A stretch of DNA of 64,000 nucleotides. It comes from Bryobacteraceae bacterium. GTDB lineage: Bacteria > Acidobacteriota > Terriglobia > Bryobacterales > Bryobacteraceae. Both the position numbers and the translations under genes were made by a program. A model generated the notes under the pieces. The model saw only the letters and a list, made by a program, of their open reading frames with translations. It was not told the DNA's origin and searched no databases. This document shows, piece by piece, positions 24,310 through 31,229 of this stretch (position 1 is the stretch's first letter; every line of letters starts with the position of its first letter). The stretch spans positions 558,001 through 622,000 of the forward strand of contig CANGYQ010000001.1 of NCBI GenBank assembly GCA_947458745.1, written 5' to 3'.

Positions 24310-24998
24310 AGCAGTTCAGGCAGGATGCGGGCGCTGGGGCCTCGCAGGGAAACATCCACCGCGTCCGACACCCGCGTCTCTTCCAGGTTAACTTCAATCA
24401 CCTTCGCTCCGCAGGCTTGCGCTTGCGGGATCAGGGCGGCAGCGGGATAAACCAGCGCCGAAGTCCCCACCACCAGCAACACCTCGCACTGAGCAGCGGC
24501 GGCCGCCTCCTGCCAGGCGGCTTCCGGGAGCGGCTCACCAAACCAGACCACCCCCGGCCGCAGCCAGCCGCCACAGGCGCAGTGCTCCTCGGGTACTGGA
24601 GACATTTCGCGACCGCACTCGATGCAGCGGTCGATGAAGATTGATCCGTGTAGATGAGTCACCTTCGAGGACCCGGCACGTTCATGCAGGTTGTCCACGT
24701 TCTGGGTGACCAGGAGATACTCGGGCACCCGCCGTTCCAGCTCGGCCAGCGCCACATGCCCGGCATTGGGTTGCGCCTCGCGGACCACGCCCCTTCGCCA
24801 CTGGTACCACTCACGGACCAGCTTGGGGTCGCGCGCAAAGGCTTCGGGCGTGGCCAACTCCTCAGGCCGGAAGTTGCGCCACAAGCCGCCGGCGCCGCGA
24901 AAAGTGGGAATGCCTGATTCGGCGGATATTCCCGCGCCTGTCAGGACCATGACTGAGCGTGCCTGGCGGAGAAGAGTGCGGGCGGTGGTAAGTGACAT
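24306..24998 (-). CDS. cobB: NAD-dependent protein deacylase, sirtuin (SIRT5-like signature)
   Basis: Removes acyl groups from lysines using NAD+. The 230-residue protein has GAGISAESGIPTFRG (NAD site, about 21-35), TQNVDNLHERAG (about 97-108), the catalytic His in HLHGS and two zinc CxxC pairs (CIEC and CACG). A Tyr-x-x-Arg pair in the EWYQWRR helix (about residues 65-71) matches the SIRT5/CobB feature that accepts succinyl and malonyl groups, so desuccinylase activity is a fair prediction. It begins directly after the toxin stop (TAA-ATG with no gap), which ties it to the toxin-antitoxin pair. Confidence 0.9.
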   Translation of the reverse strand: MSLTTARTLLRQARSVMVLTGAGISAESGIPTFRGAGGLWRNFRPEELATPEAFARDPKLVREWYQWRRGVVREAQPNAGHVALAELERRVPEYLLVTQNVDNLHERAGSSKVTHLHGSIFIDRCIECGREMSPVPEEHCACGGWLRPGVVWFGEPLPEAAWQEAAAAAQCEVLLVVGTSALVYPAAALIPQAQACGAKVIEVNLEETRVSDAVDVSLRGPSARILPELL

Positions 24999-25247
24999 TT
25001 AGTAGGCTTCGCCGCGGTTGTCGATCCCACGAACGATCAGAAGATCCGGAGATTCATAGCGGAAGAACACCCGCCATTTACCAACCCTCAAATGGAATTG
25101 TGCCTCTTCGCCGCGAAGCTTCTTGACGTCTCCATACTCGGTCTTGGAGAGGCGCCCGAGCGCTTCCAGAATTCGAGTCTGAGTTCCATGATCCAGCCGT
25201 TGAAGGTCCTTGAGGGCAGCGGGCCGAAAGACAAGGAGCCGCGTCAC
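24999..25247 (-). CDS. RelE/ParE-family toxin
   Basis: An 82-residue toxin-type protein. It has the short RelE/ParE layout: an N-terminal strand (TRLLVFRPAALKDLQRL), two helices, a KKLRGEEAQFHLRVGKWRVFFRY core with the Arg and Lys residues that act on mRNA in RelE or bind gyrase in ParE, and a final strand ending in RGEAY. Which of the two activities applies cannot be told. It overlaps the antitoxin by 4 nt and abuts the sirtuin gene with no gap. It is intact in every expected segment. Confidence 0.8.
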   Translation of the reverse strand: MTRLLVFRPAALKDLQRLDHGTQTRILEALGRLSKTEYGDVKKLRGEEAQFHLRVGKWRVFFRYESPDLLIVRGIDNRGEAY

Positions 25248-25444
25248 AGTCCCAGCCTACGCTTGACCTCTTCCAGTGAAATGCTTGGAGCAGGATCGGC
25301 ATCTGCCGCCTCCAGTGCTTGGCGAGTCTCTTCGTCGATCTCTTCTTCTTCCATCTCGAACGGCTGCAGCAGGGCCACTACTTGAGGCAGCTGAAACTCG
25401 GGCAGCGTGTCGATGATGCTGTGCAGGCGCTCGCGGTCGCTCAT
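25244..25444 (-). CDS. Antitoxin of the RelE/ParE pair
   Basis: A 66-residue acidic protein immediately upstream of, and overlapping, the toxin by 4 nt, the usual antitoxin-first order. The N-terminal half (RERLHSIIDTLPEFQLPQVVALLQPF) is helical and probably forms the dimer core, followed by an acidic EMEEEEIDEETRQAL segment and a C-terminal ISLEEVKRRLGL tail that would wrap the toxin. No clear DNA-binding fold is visible, but self-repression is typical. TAGAAT lies 6 nt before its ATG. Confidence 0.78.
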   Translation of the reverse strand: MSDRERLHSIIDTLPEFQLPQVVALLQPFEMEEEEIDEETRQALEAADADPAPSISLEEVKRRLGL

Positions 25445-25450
25445 AGGGCC

Positions 25451-25456
25451 ATTCTA
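25451..25456 (-). promoter_or_regulatory. -10-like hexamer TAGAAT of the toxin-antitoxin operon
   Basis: TAGAAT on the minus strand ends 6 nt before the antitoxin ATG (25444) and overlaps the flank of the hairpin at 25459-25482. If used, the mRNA for the whole seven-gene operon would be leaderless at its first gene. Confidence 0.4.
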
Positions 25457-25458
25457 GC

Positions 25459-25482
25459 GCCGCTGGTTATTCTTCCAGCGGC
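25459..25482 (-). terminator. Hairpin across the stop of the universal stress gene
   Basis: Perfect 8-bp stem GCCGCTGG/CCAGCGGC with an 8-nt loop that contains the stop codon of the universal stress protein gene (25467-25469). No T-tract follows, so it may be a weak terminator or a structure separating it from the toxin-antitoxin operon 22 nt on. Confidence 0.4.
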
Positions 25483-26312
25483 ACGGCCAGCACAGGCCAC
25501 TTGGTCCGGCGGACCACTTTGTCGGGCACGCTGCCGCGCCAGCTGTCGAAGAAGCCGCTGCCGCTGCGGGTGGCCATTACGATCAGGTCGGCGTCCAGTT
25601 CCTCGGCCGCCTTCAGAATCTGCTCCGTGGGGTCACCCTTGCGCTTCAACTGGTGCCAGGTGAGATACGGCTTTTCGGTCTCGCGCAGCACCGGCGCGGG
25701 CCTGTCGCCGACATAGAGCAGATGCAGGTGGATCATCTCTTCGCTGGAAAACAAGGCGGACCGCATGGCGTAGGTCATCGCCGGACGCGGGTTGGGCTCA
25801 TAGTTGACTGGGATGAGAATGTTCTTGAGCTTCAATTCGCCCTTGTCCACGGACACGAAGCCTTTGCCATGGGCCGGCACAAACAGCGTCATGGTCCGTG
25901 TCTCATGGGCGATCTTTTCAGCCGTAGACGGCTTCAGCAGCGAGACCAGATCACCGTGCGGCTCCGACGGCACCACCACCAGGTCCACCGAGCGGCGCTG
26001 GAGCACTTCGAGCACGCCCTTATAGGCGTCCGCCACCTCTATCTTCACGACCCGCACGGCCAGCTTGTCGAACACCTCGCCGCGGTTGCTGCCGTGTTCC
26101 AGGTAGCCCCACTTTTCCAGCATCTCGCGCACGCCGGGCATCTGGGCCCATTCCTTGCCGGGCTTGCCGGGCTGCAGCAGGACAAACTCGCCGCGAGCGT
26201 TGATGGCCAGCGTCAGGGCATGGGCAAAGGCGCTCAAGCCGGCGTGCGAAAAATCAGCTACGCAGAGGACGGATTCGACAAACGGTTCGTAGGTGTAGCG
26301 GGTGGTCGACAT
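25467..26312 (-). CDS. Universal stress protein, tandem UspA domains
   Basis: A 281-residue cytoplasmic protein with two UspA-type domains, about residues 10-145 and 160-280. The second keeps the ATP-binding pattern (MATRSGSGFFDSWRGSVPDKV, a G-x2-G-x9-G-S arrangement) and ends with WPVLAVP; the first is degenerate at the glycines. The ATG at 26312 is preferred because it begins the standard strand (TYEPFVESVLCVADFS); a GTG at 26333 would add only seven residues. Usp proteins help survival under stress and starvation; the specific signal is unknown. Divergent from the cupin gene (71-nt gap). Confidence 0.85.
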   Translation of the reverse strand: MSTTRYTYEPFVESVLCVADFSHAGLSAFAHALTLAINARGEFVLLQPGKPGKEWAQMPGVREMLEKWGYLEHGSNRGEVFDKLAVRVVKIEVADAYKGVLEVLQRRSVDLVVVPSEPHGDLVSLLKPSTAEKIAHETRTMTLFVPAHGKGFVSVDKGELKLKNILIPVNYEPNPRPAMTYAMRSALFSSEEMIHLHLLYVGDRPAPVLRETEKPYLTWHQLKRKGDPTEQILKAAEELDADLIVMATRSGSGFFDSWRGSVPDKVVRRTKWPVLAVPLEE

Positions 26313-26383
26313 GGGCAGCGGAGTGCGACCCACCAGTCTAACGGAACACCCGAACCGGAGGTGAAGCGTGGCACGCTGGAGGC

Positions 26384-26752
26384 ATGTCCACCATCCGCAA
26401 GCTGAACCTGCTCGACGCCTTCGGTACTTTTGAGGGCCACTGGCAACCCAAGATCGCGGGTGAACTAAACGGCCAGCACGTCAAGCTGGTGAAGTTCCAA
26501 GGTCCGTTTGTGTGGCACCACCATGAGCACGAAGACGAGCTGTTCCTGGTGGTCCGCGGCCACTTCCAGATGGAGCTGCGGGACCAGACGCTTCAGCTCG
26601 AGGAAGGCGAGATGGTGATCATCCCGCGCGGAGTGGAGCATCGGCCGGTGGCGGAGCAAGAAGTCTGGGTGCTGCTATTTGAGCCAGCGGGGACGCTGAA
26701 TACGGGGAATGTCCAGGGGGAGCTGACGGCGCGGGAGTTAGGGCGGGTTTGA
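26384..26752 (+). CDS. Cupin-domain protein
   Basis: A 122-residue single-domain cupin. Motif 1 (WHHHEHEDELFLVVRG, about residues 44-59) supplies metal-binding His and Glu. Motif 2 (GEMVIIPRGVEHRP) lies at about 74-87, with the second-motif His. Such small proteins bind a metal and a small molecule; the substrate is not predictable. A partial second copy of its 3' end lies 0.4 kb downstream (27145-27286), which marks this gene as part of a local duplication. GGAGG sits 2 nt before the ATG, closer than usual. Confidence 0.85.
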   Translation: MSTIRKLNLLDAFGTFEGHWQPKIAGELNGQHVKLVKFQGPFVWHHHEHEDELFLVVRGHFQMELRDQTLQLEEGEMVIIPRGVEHRPVAEQEVWVLLFEPAGTLNTGNVQGELTARELGRV

Positions 26753-26774
26753 GGGTGGGGATGGAGGATTGAGA

Positions 26775-27129
26775 ATGGGAACCAGAAAGTTTTCTGAACT
26801 ACGCGAGGCGATGCTCGCCAAGATGACAGCGGAGCAGCGCGAACAGTTTGAGGCTGAATCCAGCCGCCGTCTGGAAGAATACAGTCAGCAGCAGGCCGGG
26901 CGGGTCAGACCTTCGCAAGGCTCGGAATCTCACCCAGGTGAAGCTGGCTGAACAATTGGGGGTGGCGCAGAGCGAGGTGTCCCGCCTGGAGCAGCGGACC
27001 GACCTGTACGTCTCCACTCGGCGCGATGTGGTGGAAGCGATGGGCGGCGAGCTCGAGATCCGGGCGAAGTTCCCAGGCTCCCCGGCGGTGACCATTGGGC
27101 AGTTCTCAAAGGACCGGGACGCCGCTTAG
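26775..27129 (+). pseudogene. Frameshifted XRE-family HTH antitoxin
   Basis: Two overlapping frames make one protein. The first (from ATG 26775) reads GTRKFSELREAMLAKMTAEQ, the typical N-terminus of HigA-like antitoxins. The second picks up at about 26905 and reads LRKARNLTQVKLAEQLGVAQ followed by SEVSRLEQRTDLYVST and a VEAMGGELEI tail, a full XRE helix-turn-helix. A single +1 shift (extra base) or a 2-nt deletion in the Ser/Gln-rich stretch (about 26880-26910) would join them. No HigB-type toxin is next to it. Either a decayed antitoxin or a sequencing error; it sits between the cupin and the broken cupin copy. Confidence 0.75.
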
Positions 27130-27144
27130 GCGGTTCTTGTAATT

Positions 27145-27286
27145 GGCGAAGGTGGCAACGCGTGGAGTCGAGCACCGGCCGGTGGCAGAGCAAGAAGTCT
27201 TGGTGCTGCTGTTTGAACCAGCGGGGGCGCTGAATACGGGGAATGTCGAGGGGGAGCTGACGGCGCGAGAGTTGGGGCGGGTCTAG
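27145..27286 (+). pseudogene. 3' fragment of a duplicated cupin gene
   Basis: The stretch from 27161 to the TAG at 27286 encodes 41 residues that match the last 41 of the intact cupin (26630-26752) at all but a few positions (RGVEHRPVAEQEVLVLLFEP and onward). Homology continues roughly to 27145 with small deletions. It has no start of its own. The two copies are direct repeats about 0.53 kb apart that bracket the frameshifted antitoxin gene. Confidence 0.85.
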
Positions 27287-27365
27287 GAGTGGCCAGACCT
27301 ATTTGTCTTGAGTCCATAGCCCACGTCAAGCTCGGAGCCGGCTGACCGACCACCGGCAGATCCAG

Positions 27366-27542
27366 CTAAAGGCGCTCCAGGTAGTGACGATCAAAGGCGC
27401 TGAACAGGCGGTACAGAACGACTAGATTCATGGCCGCACCGATAAACCAATGGACCACCGCGGGGACTGCGCGAGGAAGGAGAATCCCCACGAAGCTTCC
27501 GGGCATGGTCACGAAATAGATCAAGATCGCCTCGTACCCCAT
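27366..27542 (-). CDS. Small membrane protein, unknown
   Basis: A 58-residue product with two likely membrane helices (YEAILIYFVTMPGSFVGILL and VHWFIGAAMNLVVLYRLF) and a basic C-terminus (FDRHYLERL). Its ATG at 27542 lies inside the end of the preceding small ORF (22-nt overlap). No family is recognised. It may be a real small protein or the second half of a frameshifted membrane protein. Confidence 0.4.
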   Translation of the reverse strand: MGYEAILIYFVTMPGSFVGILLPRAVPAVVHWFIGAAMNLVVLYRLFSAFDRHYLERL

Positions 27543-27655
27543 GCTAGAAGGACTAGAGAGAGAGAGAAGGCAAACCAAGTGACCAAAATCACCAGCAACA
27601 GGTAGGCCAGCGCGACTAACGCGCCAACCGGGACACTTTGTATCGATCCATCCAC
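27521..27655 (-). CDS. Very short membrane ORF downstream of purK
   Basis: From a GTG at 27655, 44 residues with one strong hydrophobic helix (VALAYLLLVILVTWFAFSLS) and a basic end (GTRRS). It starts 28 nt after the purK stop and overlaps the 58-residue membrane ORF. An ATG overlapping the purK stop (TGATG at 27684) opens a third, 22-codon frame (SLSWRKTSEWMDRYKVSRLA). Together they look like one small membrane protein split by indels, or three coupled microproteins. Confidence 0.35.
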   Translation of the reverse strand: MDGSIQSVPVGALVALAYLLLVILVTWFAFSLSLVLLAWGTRRS

Positions 27656-27683
27656 TCCGAGGTCTTACGCCAAGAGAGGCTCA

Positions 27684-28811
27684 TCACGAGTTCGCCAACC
27701 GCGCCCGAGCAGCGACGACGGCTTCGGCCGCGGCTTCGGCCGTGTCGGCCAGCGCGGTTAGATGGCCCATCTTGCGGCCTTTGCGAGGCTCGGCTTTGCC
27801 GTAGAGGTGGAGCTTGATGCGGGAGTCTTCTAGCGCTGCGGACCAGTTGGGCTCGCCGGGTTGGCCGTGTACGCTGGGCCATTCGTCGCCCAGCAGGTTG
27901 GCCATGGCGGCGGGGCGCCAGTATTCGGTCGACCCCAGCGGCAAGCCGCAGACGGCGCGGACGTGTTGTTCGAATTGGCTGGTGGCGCAGGCTTCGATGG
28001 TCAAGTGGCCGGAGTTGTGAGGACGGGGGGCGAGTTCGTTCACCATCAGCGTGCCATCGGCCGCTTCAAAGAACTCGACACACAGCAGGCCCACCACGTC
28101 GAGGCCTTCCAGCACCGCCCGGGCAATCTCGGCGGCGCGGGCCGCGCCAGAAGCGGGGGCTTTTGAGACGTCGAGAATGTGGTTGCGGTGGGCGTTCTCG
28201 ATGACGCCGAAGTGCGCGAAGGTGCCGTCCGCACCGCGCGCGGCCACCACGGACACTTCACGCTGAAACGGGATGAAGGCTTCGAGAATCGACGGCGGGC
28301 ACCCGGCGTCGGCCCACGCGGTGAGCGCCTGGCCGGGGCCGATCACTTTGGCTTGGCCCTTGCCGTCGTAGCCGAAGCCCGCGGTTTTTAGCACGGCCGG
28401 ATACGGCGCGCCGATGAATGATTCCGGTCCGACCACTTCCCGGAACGGCGTTACCGGAATGCCGTGGTTGCGCAGCCAGGTCTTTTCGCGCAGGCGGTTC
28501 TGCGTCGTATGCAGAACGCGACCGGCCGGGCGGACCAGCGTTACGGCTTCACAGGCGGCGGCCGCGGCGGCGGAGACGTTTTCGAACTCGAAGGTCACCA
28601 CATCGACGCTCGAAGCAAAGGCGCGGACCGCGTCGACGTCGTCGTAGTCGCCGGTTAGCTCAATGTCGGCGATGTGGCCGGTGGGGGAATCCTGATCGGG
28701 CGAATAGGTGGTGACGCGGTAGCCCATGGAGCGGGCGGCGATGGCCGTCATGCGGCCCAGTTGACCGCTGCCCAAGATGCCGATGCGTGCGCCGGGGAGG
28801 ATCTGTTTCAC
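27684..28811 (-). CDS. purK: N5-carboxyaminoimidazole ribonucleotide synthase
   Basis: ATP-dependent carboxylation of aminoimidazole ribonucleotide with bicarbonate, in de novo purine synthesis. The 375-residue protein has the nucleotide-binding start (GILGSGQLGRM), an ATP-grasp core with the PAVLKTAGFGYDGKGQ loop (about 134-149) and the MVNELAPRPHNSGHLTIEAC segment (about 255-275), all standard for PurK. It lies 11 nt after purE. The pathway in this organism therefore uses the PurK/PurE route. Confidence 0.95.
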   Translation of the reverse strand: MKQILPGARIGILGSGQLGRMTAIAARSMGYRVTTYSPDQDSPTGHIADIELTGDYDDVDAVRAFASSVDVVTFEFENVSAAAAAACEAVTLVRPAGRVLHTTQNRLREKTWLRNHGIPVTPFREVVGPESFIGAPYPAVLKTAGFGYDGKGQAKVIGPGQALTAWADAGCPPSILEAFIPFQREVSVVAARGADGTFAHFGVIENAHRNHILDVSKAPASGAARAAEIARAVLEGLDVVGLLCVEFFEAADGTLMVNELAPRPHNSGHLTIEACATSQFEQHVRAVCGLPLGSTEYWRPAAMANLLGDEWPSVHGQPGEPNWSAALEDSRIKLHLYGKAEPRKGRKMGHLTALADTAEAAAEAVVAARARLANS

Positions 28812-28822
28812 GGTGAGAGAAG

Positions 28823-29308
28823 TCAGGCGGGCGGAAGAGTCTGGGAAAGGACGCTACTGGTCTGGATTTCGCGGAAGGCGTTCAGCTTGGTCCGCAGCTC
28901 ATCATCATGCAGCGCGAGGACGGCAATCGCCAGCAGTGCCGCGTTGCGGGCACCCGCTTTGCCGATGGCCAGCGTACCGACGGGAATCCCGGCAGGCATC
29001 TGGACAATCGACAGCAGCGAATCGACACCTCGTAGAACCGCGCTTTCGACCGGGACGCCAAGGACGGGCAGGGTCGTTTGCGCCGCCACCATTCCGGGCA
29101 GGTGGGCCGCGCCGCCCGCGCCGGCGATGATGACGTGGAGGCCACGCTCCGCCGCGGATTGGGAATATTCAGCGAGCAGTTGCGGAGTGCGGTGCGCGGA
29201 GACGACGCGCGTCTCGAAGTCGACACCGAACTCCGCCAAAGTCGAGGCGGCGTGACGCAGAGTTTCCCAGTCGCTCTGGGAGCCCATGATCACGCCGACA
29301 CGAGGCAT
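28823..29308 (-). CDS. purE: N5-carboxyaminoimidazole ribonucleotide mutase
   Basis: Moves the carboxyl group made by PurK to C4, giving CAIR. The 161-residue class I PurE has VIMGSQSDW at residues 6-14, the SAHRTP motif (about 41-46), which carries the catalytic His, and the [14 protein letters not shown] loop (about 65-78). The start at 29308 (MPRVGVIMG) is chosen because the longer frame overlaps the icd stop. It is 4 nt after icd and 11 nt before purK, so icd-purE-purK form an operon. Confidence 0.95.
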   Translation of the reverse strand: MPRVGVIMGSQSDWETLRHAASTLAEFGVDFETRVVSAHRTPQLLAEYSQSAAERGLHVIIAGAGGAAHLPGMVAAQTTLPVLGVPVESAVLRGVDSLLSIVQMPAGIPVGTLAIGKAGARNAALLAIAVLALHDDELRTKLNAFREIQTSSVLSQTLPPA

Positions 29309-29312
29309 TTGC

Positions 29313-30755
29313 TTACTGGCCCTGGCCCAGCGAGTAGCCGATCTGGCCGTCGAAGGTGTAGAGGCTCTCAAACTTGACGATGTCCAGCGCCTGCGCGGCC
29401 AGACGTCCCATCTGGGAGACGCTGGTGGCGTGGGTCATCGTCTTGCTGCCCATCTTTTTCAGGAAGCGGCAACGGTAGACGTCGGTGGTGAGCGTATCGG
29501 GGAAGCCATCCGGCCACACCTTGGTGCCGCGATTGGAGATCATGTCCAGCTTCAGGCCGTCGCCTTCGGCCAGTTGCAGGATCGGCGCCAGCTCGTTGGC
29601 CGTGCCCTTCCAGCCGACGAAGACATCGATGCCGACGAGTTCCTTCACCGAACCGGGGACGGTGGTGTAGATCTGCGTCGGCGCCTTGAAGTTCTTGTAT
29701 TCAACAGACTTCAGCGTGGCGGGCTTCTGGCCCATCCGGTCGACGACGGCTTGCGCGAACTCCTTGGTGCCCACTTTTTCCTTCGACACGCCTTCCTTGA
29801 AGATGTCGTAGGTGTGGATGCCGTCTTCCAGCGTCTTCAACCAGGCATTGTGGATGCGGGAAGCCACTTCCGGCTGGCCGATGTGGTTCATCATCATCAC
29901 GCCACCCAGCAGCAGACCCGTGGGGTTGGCCATATTCTGACCAGCGCGACGTGGGGCGGAGCCGTGGATAGCTTCAAACATGGCGTACTTCATGCCGATG
30001 TTGGCGCTACCGGCCAAGCCCACCGAACCGGCGATCTGCGCGGCCACGTCGGACAGGATGTCGCCATAAAGATTCGGCATCACGATGACGTCAAAGGCTT
30101 CCGGGGTGTCAGCCAGCTTGGCAGCGCCGATGTCGACGATCCAGTGTTCGTTCACCAGATCCGGGTACTGCGGAGCGATCTCATCGAAGACCTTGTGGAA
30201 CAGGCCGTCGGTGAGCTTCATGATGTTGTCTTTGGTGAAGCAGGTCACCTTTTTGCGGTTGTTGGCGCGGGCATACTCAAACGCGTAGCGCACAATGCGC
30301 TCGCAGCCGGACCGGGTGATCAGCTTCAGACACTGGTGCACTTCGTCGGACTGACGGTATTCGATACCGCCATAGGTGTCTTCTTCGTTCTCACGGACAA
30401 TCACCACGTCCATCACCGGGTGCTTGGTGTCGACAAACGGGTGATAGCTGACGCAGGGCCGGATGTTGGCATAGAGGCCCAGCATCTTGCGCGTGGTGAC
30501 GTTCAGGCTCTTGAAGCCGCCGCCCTGGGGCGTGGTGATGGGCGCCTTCAGGAACACCTTGGTGCGGGTGAGCGAGTCAATGGCGGAAGGCTCAATGCCG
30601 GCCGAGATGCCGCGCAGATAGACCTTCTCGCCAATCTCGATCTCTTCGATGTCCAGTTCAGCTCCGGCTTCCTTGAGGATGTGGAGCGTCGCGGCCATGA
30701 TTTCGGGGCCGATGCCGTCGCCGTGTGCGACAGTGATGGGAGTCTTGGTTGCCAT
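29313..30755 (-). CDS. icd: Isocitrate dehydrogenase (NADP-type)
   Basis: Oxidative decarboxylation of isocitrate to 2-oxoglutarate in the citric acid cycle. The 480-residue protein is the long Rickettsia/Thermus-type enzyme, with DGIGPEIM near the N-terminus, a substrate-binding loop ([20 protein letters not shown], about 81-100), the [13 protein letters not shown] segment and a [16 protein letters not shown] cofactor region (about 265-280). The ATG at 30755 is preceded by AAGGA about 13-18 nt upstream and a perfect ATCCTTAAGGAT palindrome. Whether NAD or NADP is preferred is inferred from family, not from a diagnostic residue. Confidence 0.92.
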   Translation of the reverse strand: MATKTPITVAHGDGIGPEIMAATLHILKEAGAELDIEEIEIGEKVYLRGISAGIEPSAIDSLTRTKVFLKAPITTPQGGGFKSLNVTTRKMLGLYANIRPCVSYHPFVDTKHPVMDVVIVRENEEDTYGGIEYRQSDEVHQCLKLITRSGCERIVRYAFEYARANNRKKVTCFTKDNIMKLTDGLFHKVFDEIAPQYPDLVNEHWIVDIGAAKLADTPEAFDVIVMPNLYGDILSDVAAQIAGSVGLAGSANIGMKYAMFEAIHGSAPRRAGQNMANPTGLLLGGVMMMNHIGQPEVASRIHNAWLKTLEDGIHTYDIFKEGVSKEKVGTKEFAQAVVDRMGQKPATLKSVEYKNFKAPTQIYTTVPGSVKELVGIDVFVGWKGTANELAPILQLAEGDGLKLDMISNRGTKVWPDGFPDTLTTDVYRCRFLKKMGSKTMTHATSVSQMGRLAAQALDIVKFESLYTFDGQIGYSLGQGQ

Positions 30756-30768
30756 AGGGGGAAAACGA

Positions 30769-30780
30769 ATCCTTAAGGAT
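30769..30780. promoter_or_regulatory. Perfect 12-bp palindrome ATCCTTAAGGAT upstream of icd
   Basis: The palindrome is 14-25 nt before the icd ATG and covers the AAGGA ribosome-binding site and a TATCCT -10 candidate. A dimeric regulator could bind here. A similar but imperfect AAGGATAATCCCTT precedes the sugar dehydrogenase gene at 36785. Confidence 0.35.
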
Positions 30781-30819
30781 AGCAGACACGCCGGGCAGGT
30801 ATTAACTCCCCCTAGGCGT

Positions 30820-31101
30820 TTCATGGTGGTGGACCGCGGCGTGACGGCCATTGCTCCGTTTGCCACCGGTGTTGAGCATGGCGATGGCAATCAGGCCTCC
30901 CACTGGGAGTATCGCCGCCGAAACAAGTTCGGCATCATGGATCCTTCCGGCCACTTCGGGGAGGGGTCCCCAATCACCAGCAACGATTTAATCGCGCTCG
31001 ATGTGATCGGTTGGGACGCCGTACCGGAGCCGTCCGCGGTTCACCTGCTGGACGGGGGCTTGCTGGCTCTGGCGCTGATCCGCCACCGCCGCATGGTGTA
31101 G
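30820..31101 (+). pseudogene. Truncated PEP-CTERM metalloprotease-like gene (C-terminal part)
   Basis: An open stretch of 93 codons that aligns with the last third of the next gene (31230-32360): VDRGVTAIAPFATGVEHGDG against the IDGGLTGLTPFATGRTHGDK segment, then a shared GIMxP block, a shared ALDVIGW and a PEP-CTERM tail (AVPEPSAVHLLDGGLLALAL plus RHRR). It has no signal peptide or start and begins 65 nt upstream of icd on the other strand. Remnant of a tandem duplication. The rest of the 30756-31229 gap holds no other gene. Confidence 0.8.
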
Positions 31102-31229
31102 GGTTACGCGAATGCACATCCAGAACCGCCGCAACTATACTAAAGTACTGGTACATTCGTCTGAGCGCTGCTGGGCGAAGGGTACTAGGGGGAATTTAGA
31201 AATCGACTATCCTGGAATGAGAACCGGGA

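Noticed and set aside
29286-30776. 496-codon plus-strand frame opposite icd
   Set aside because: Mirror frame of a high-GC gene: icd has all family motifs on the other strand, and the plus-strand protein is His/Val/Gly-rich without motifs.
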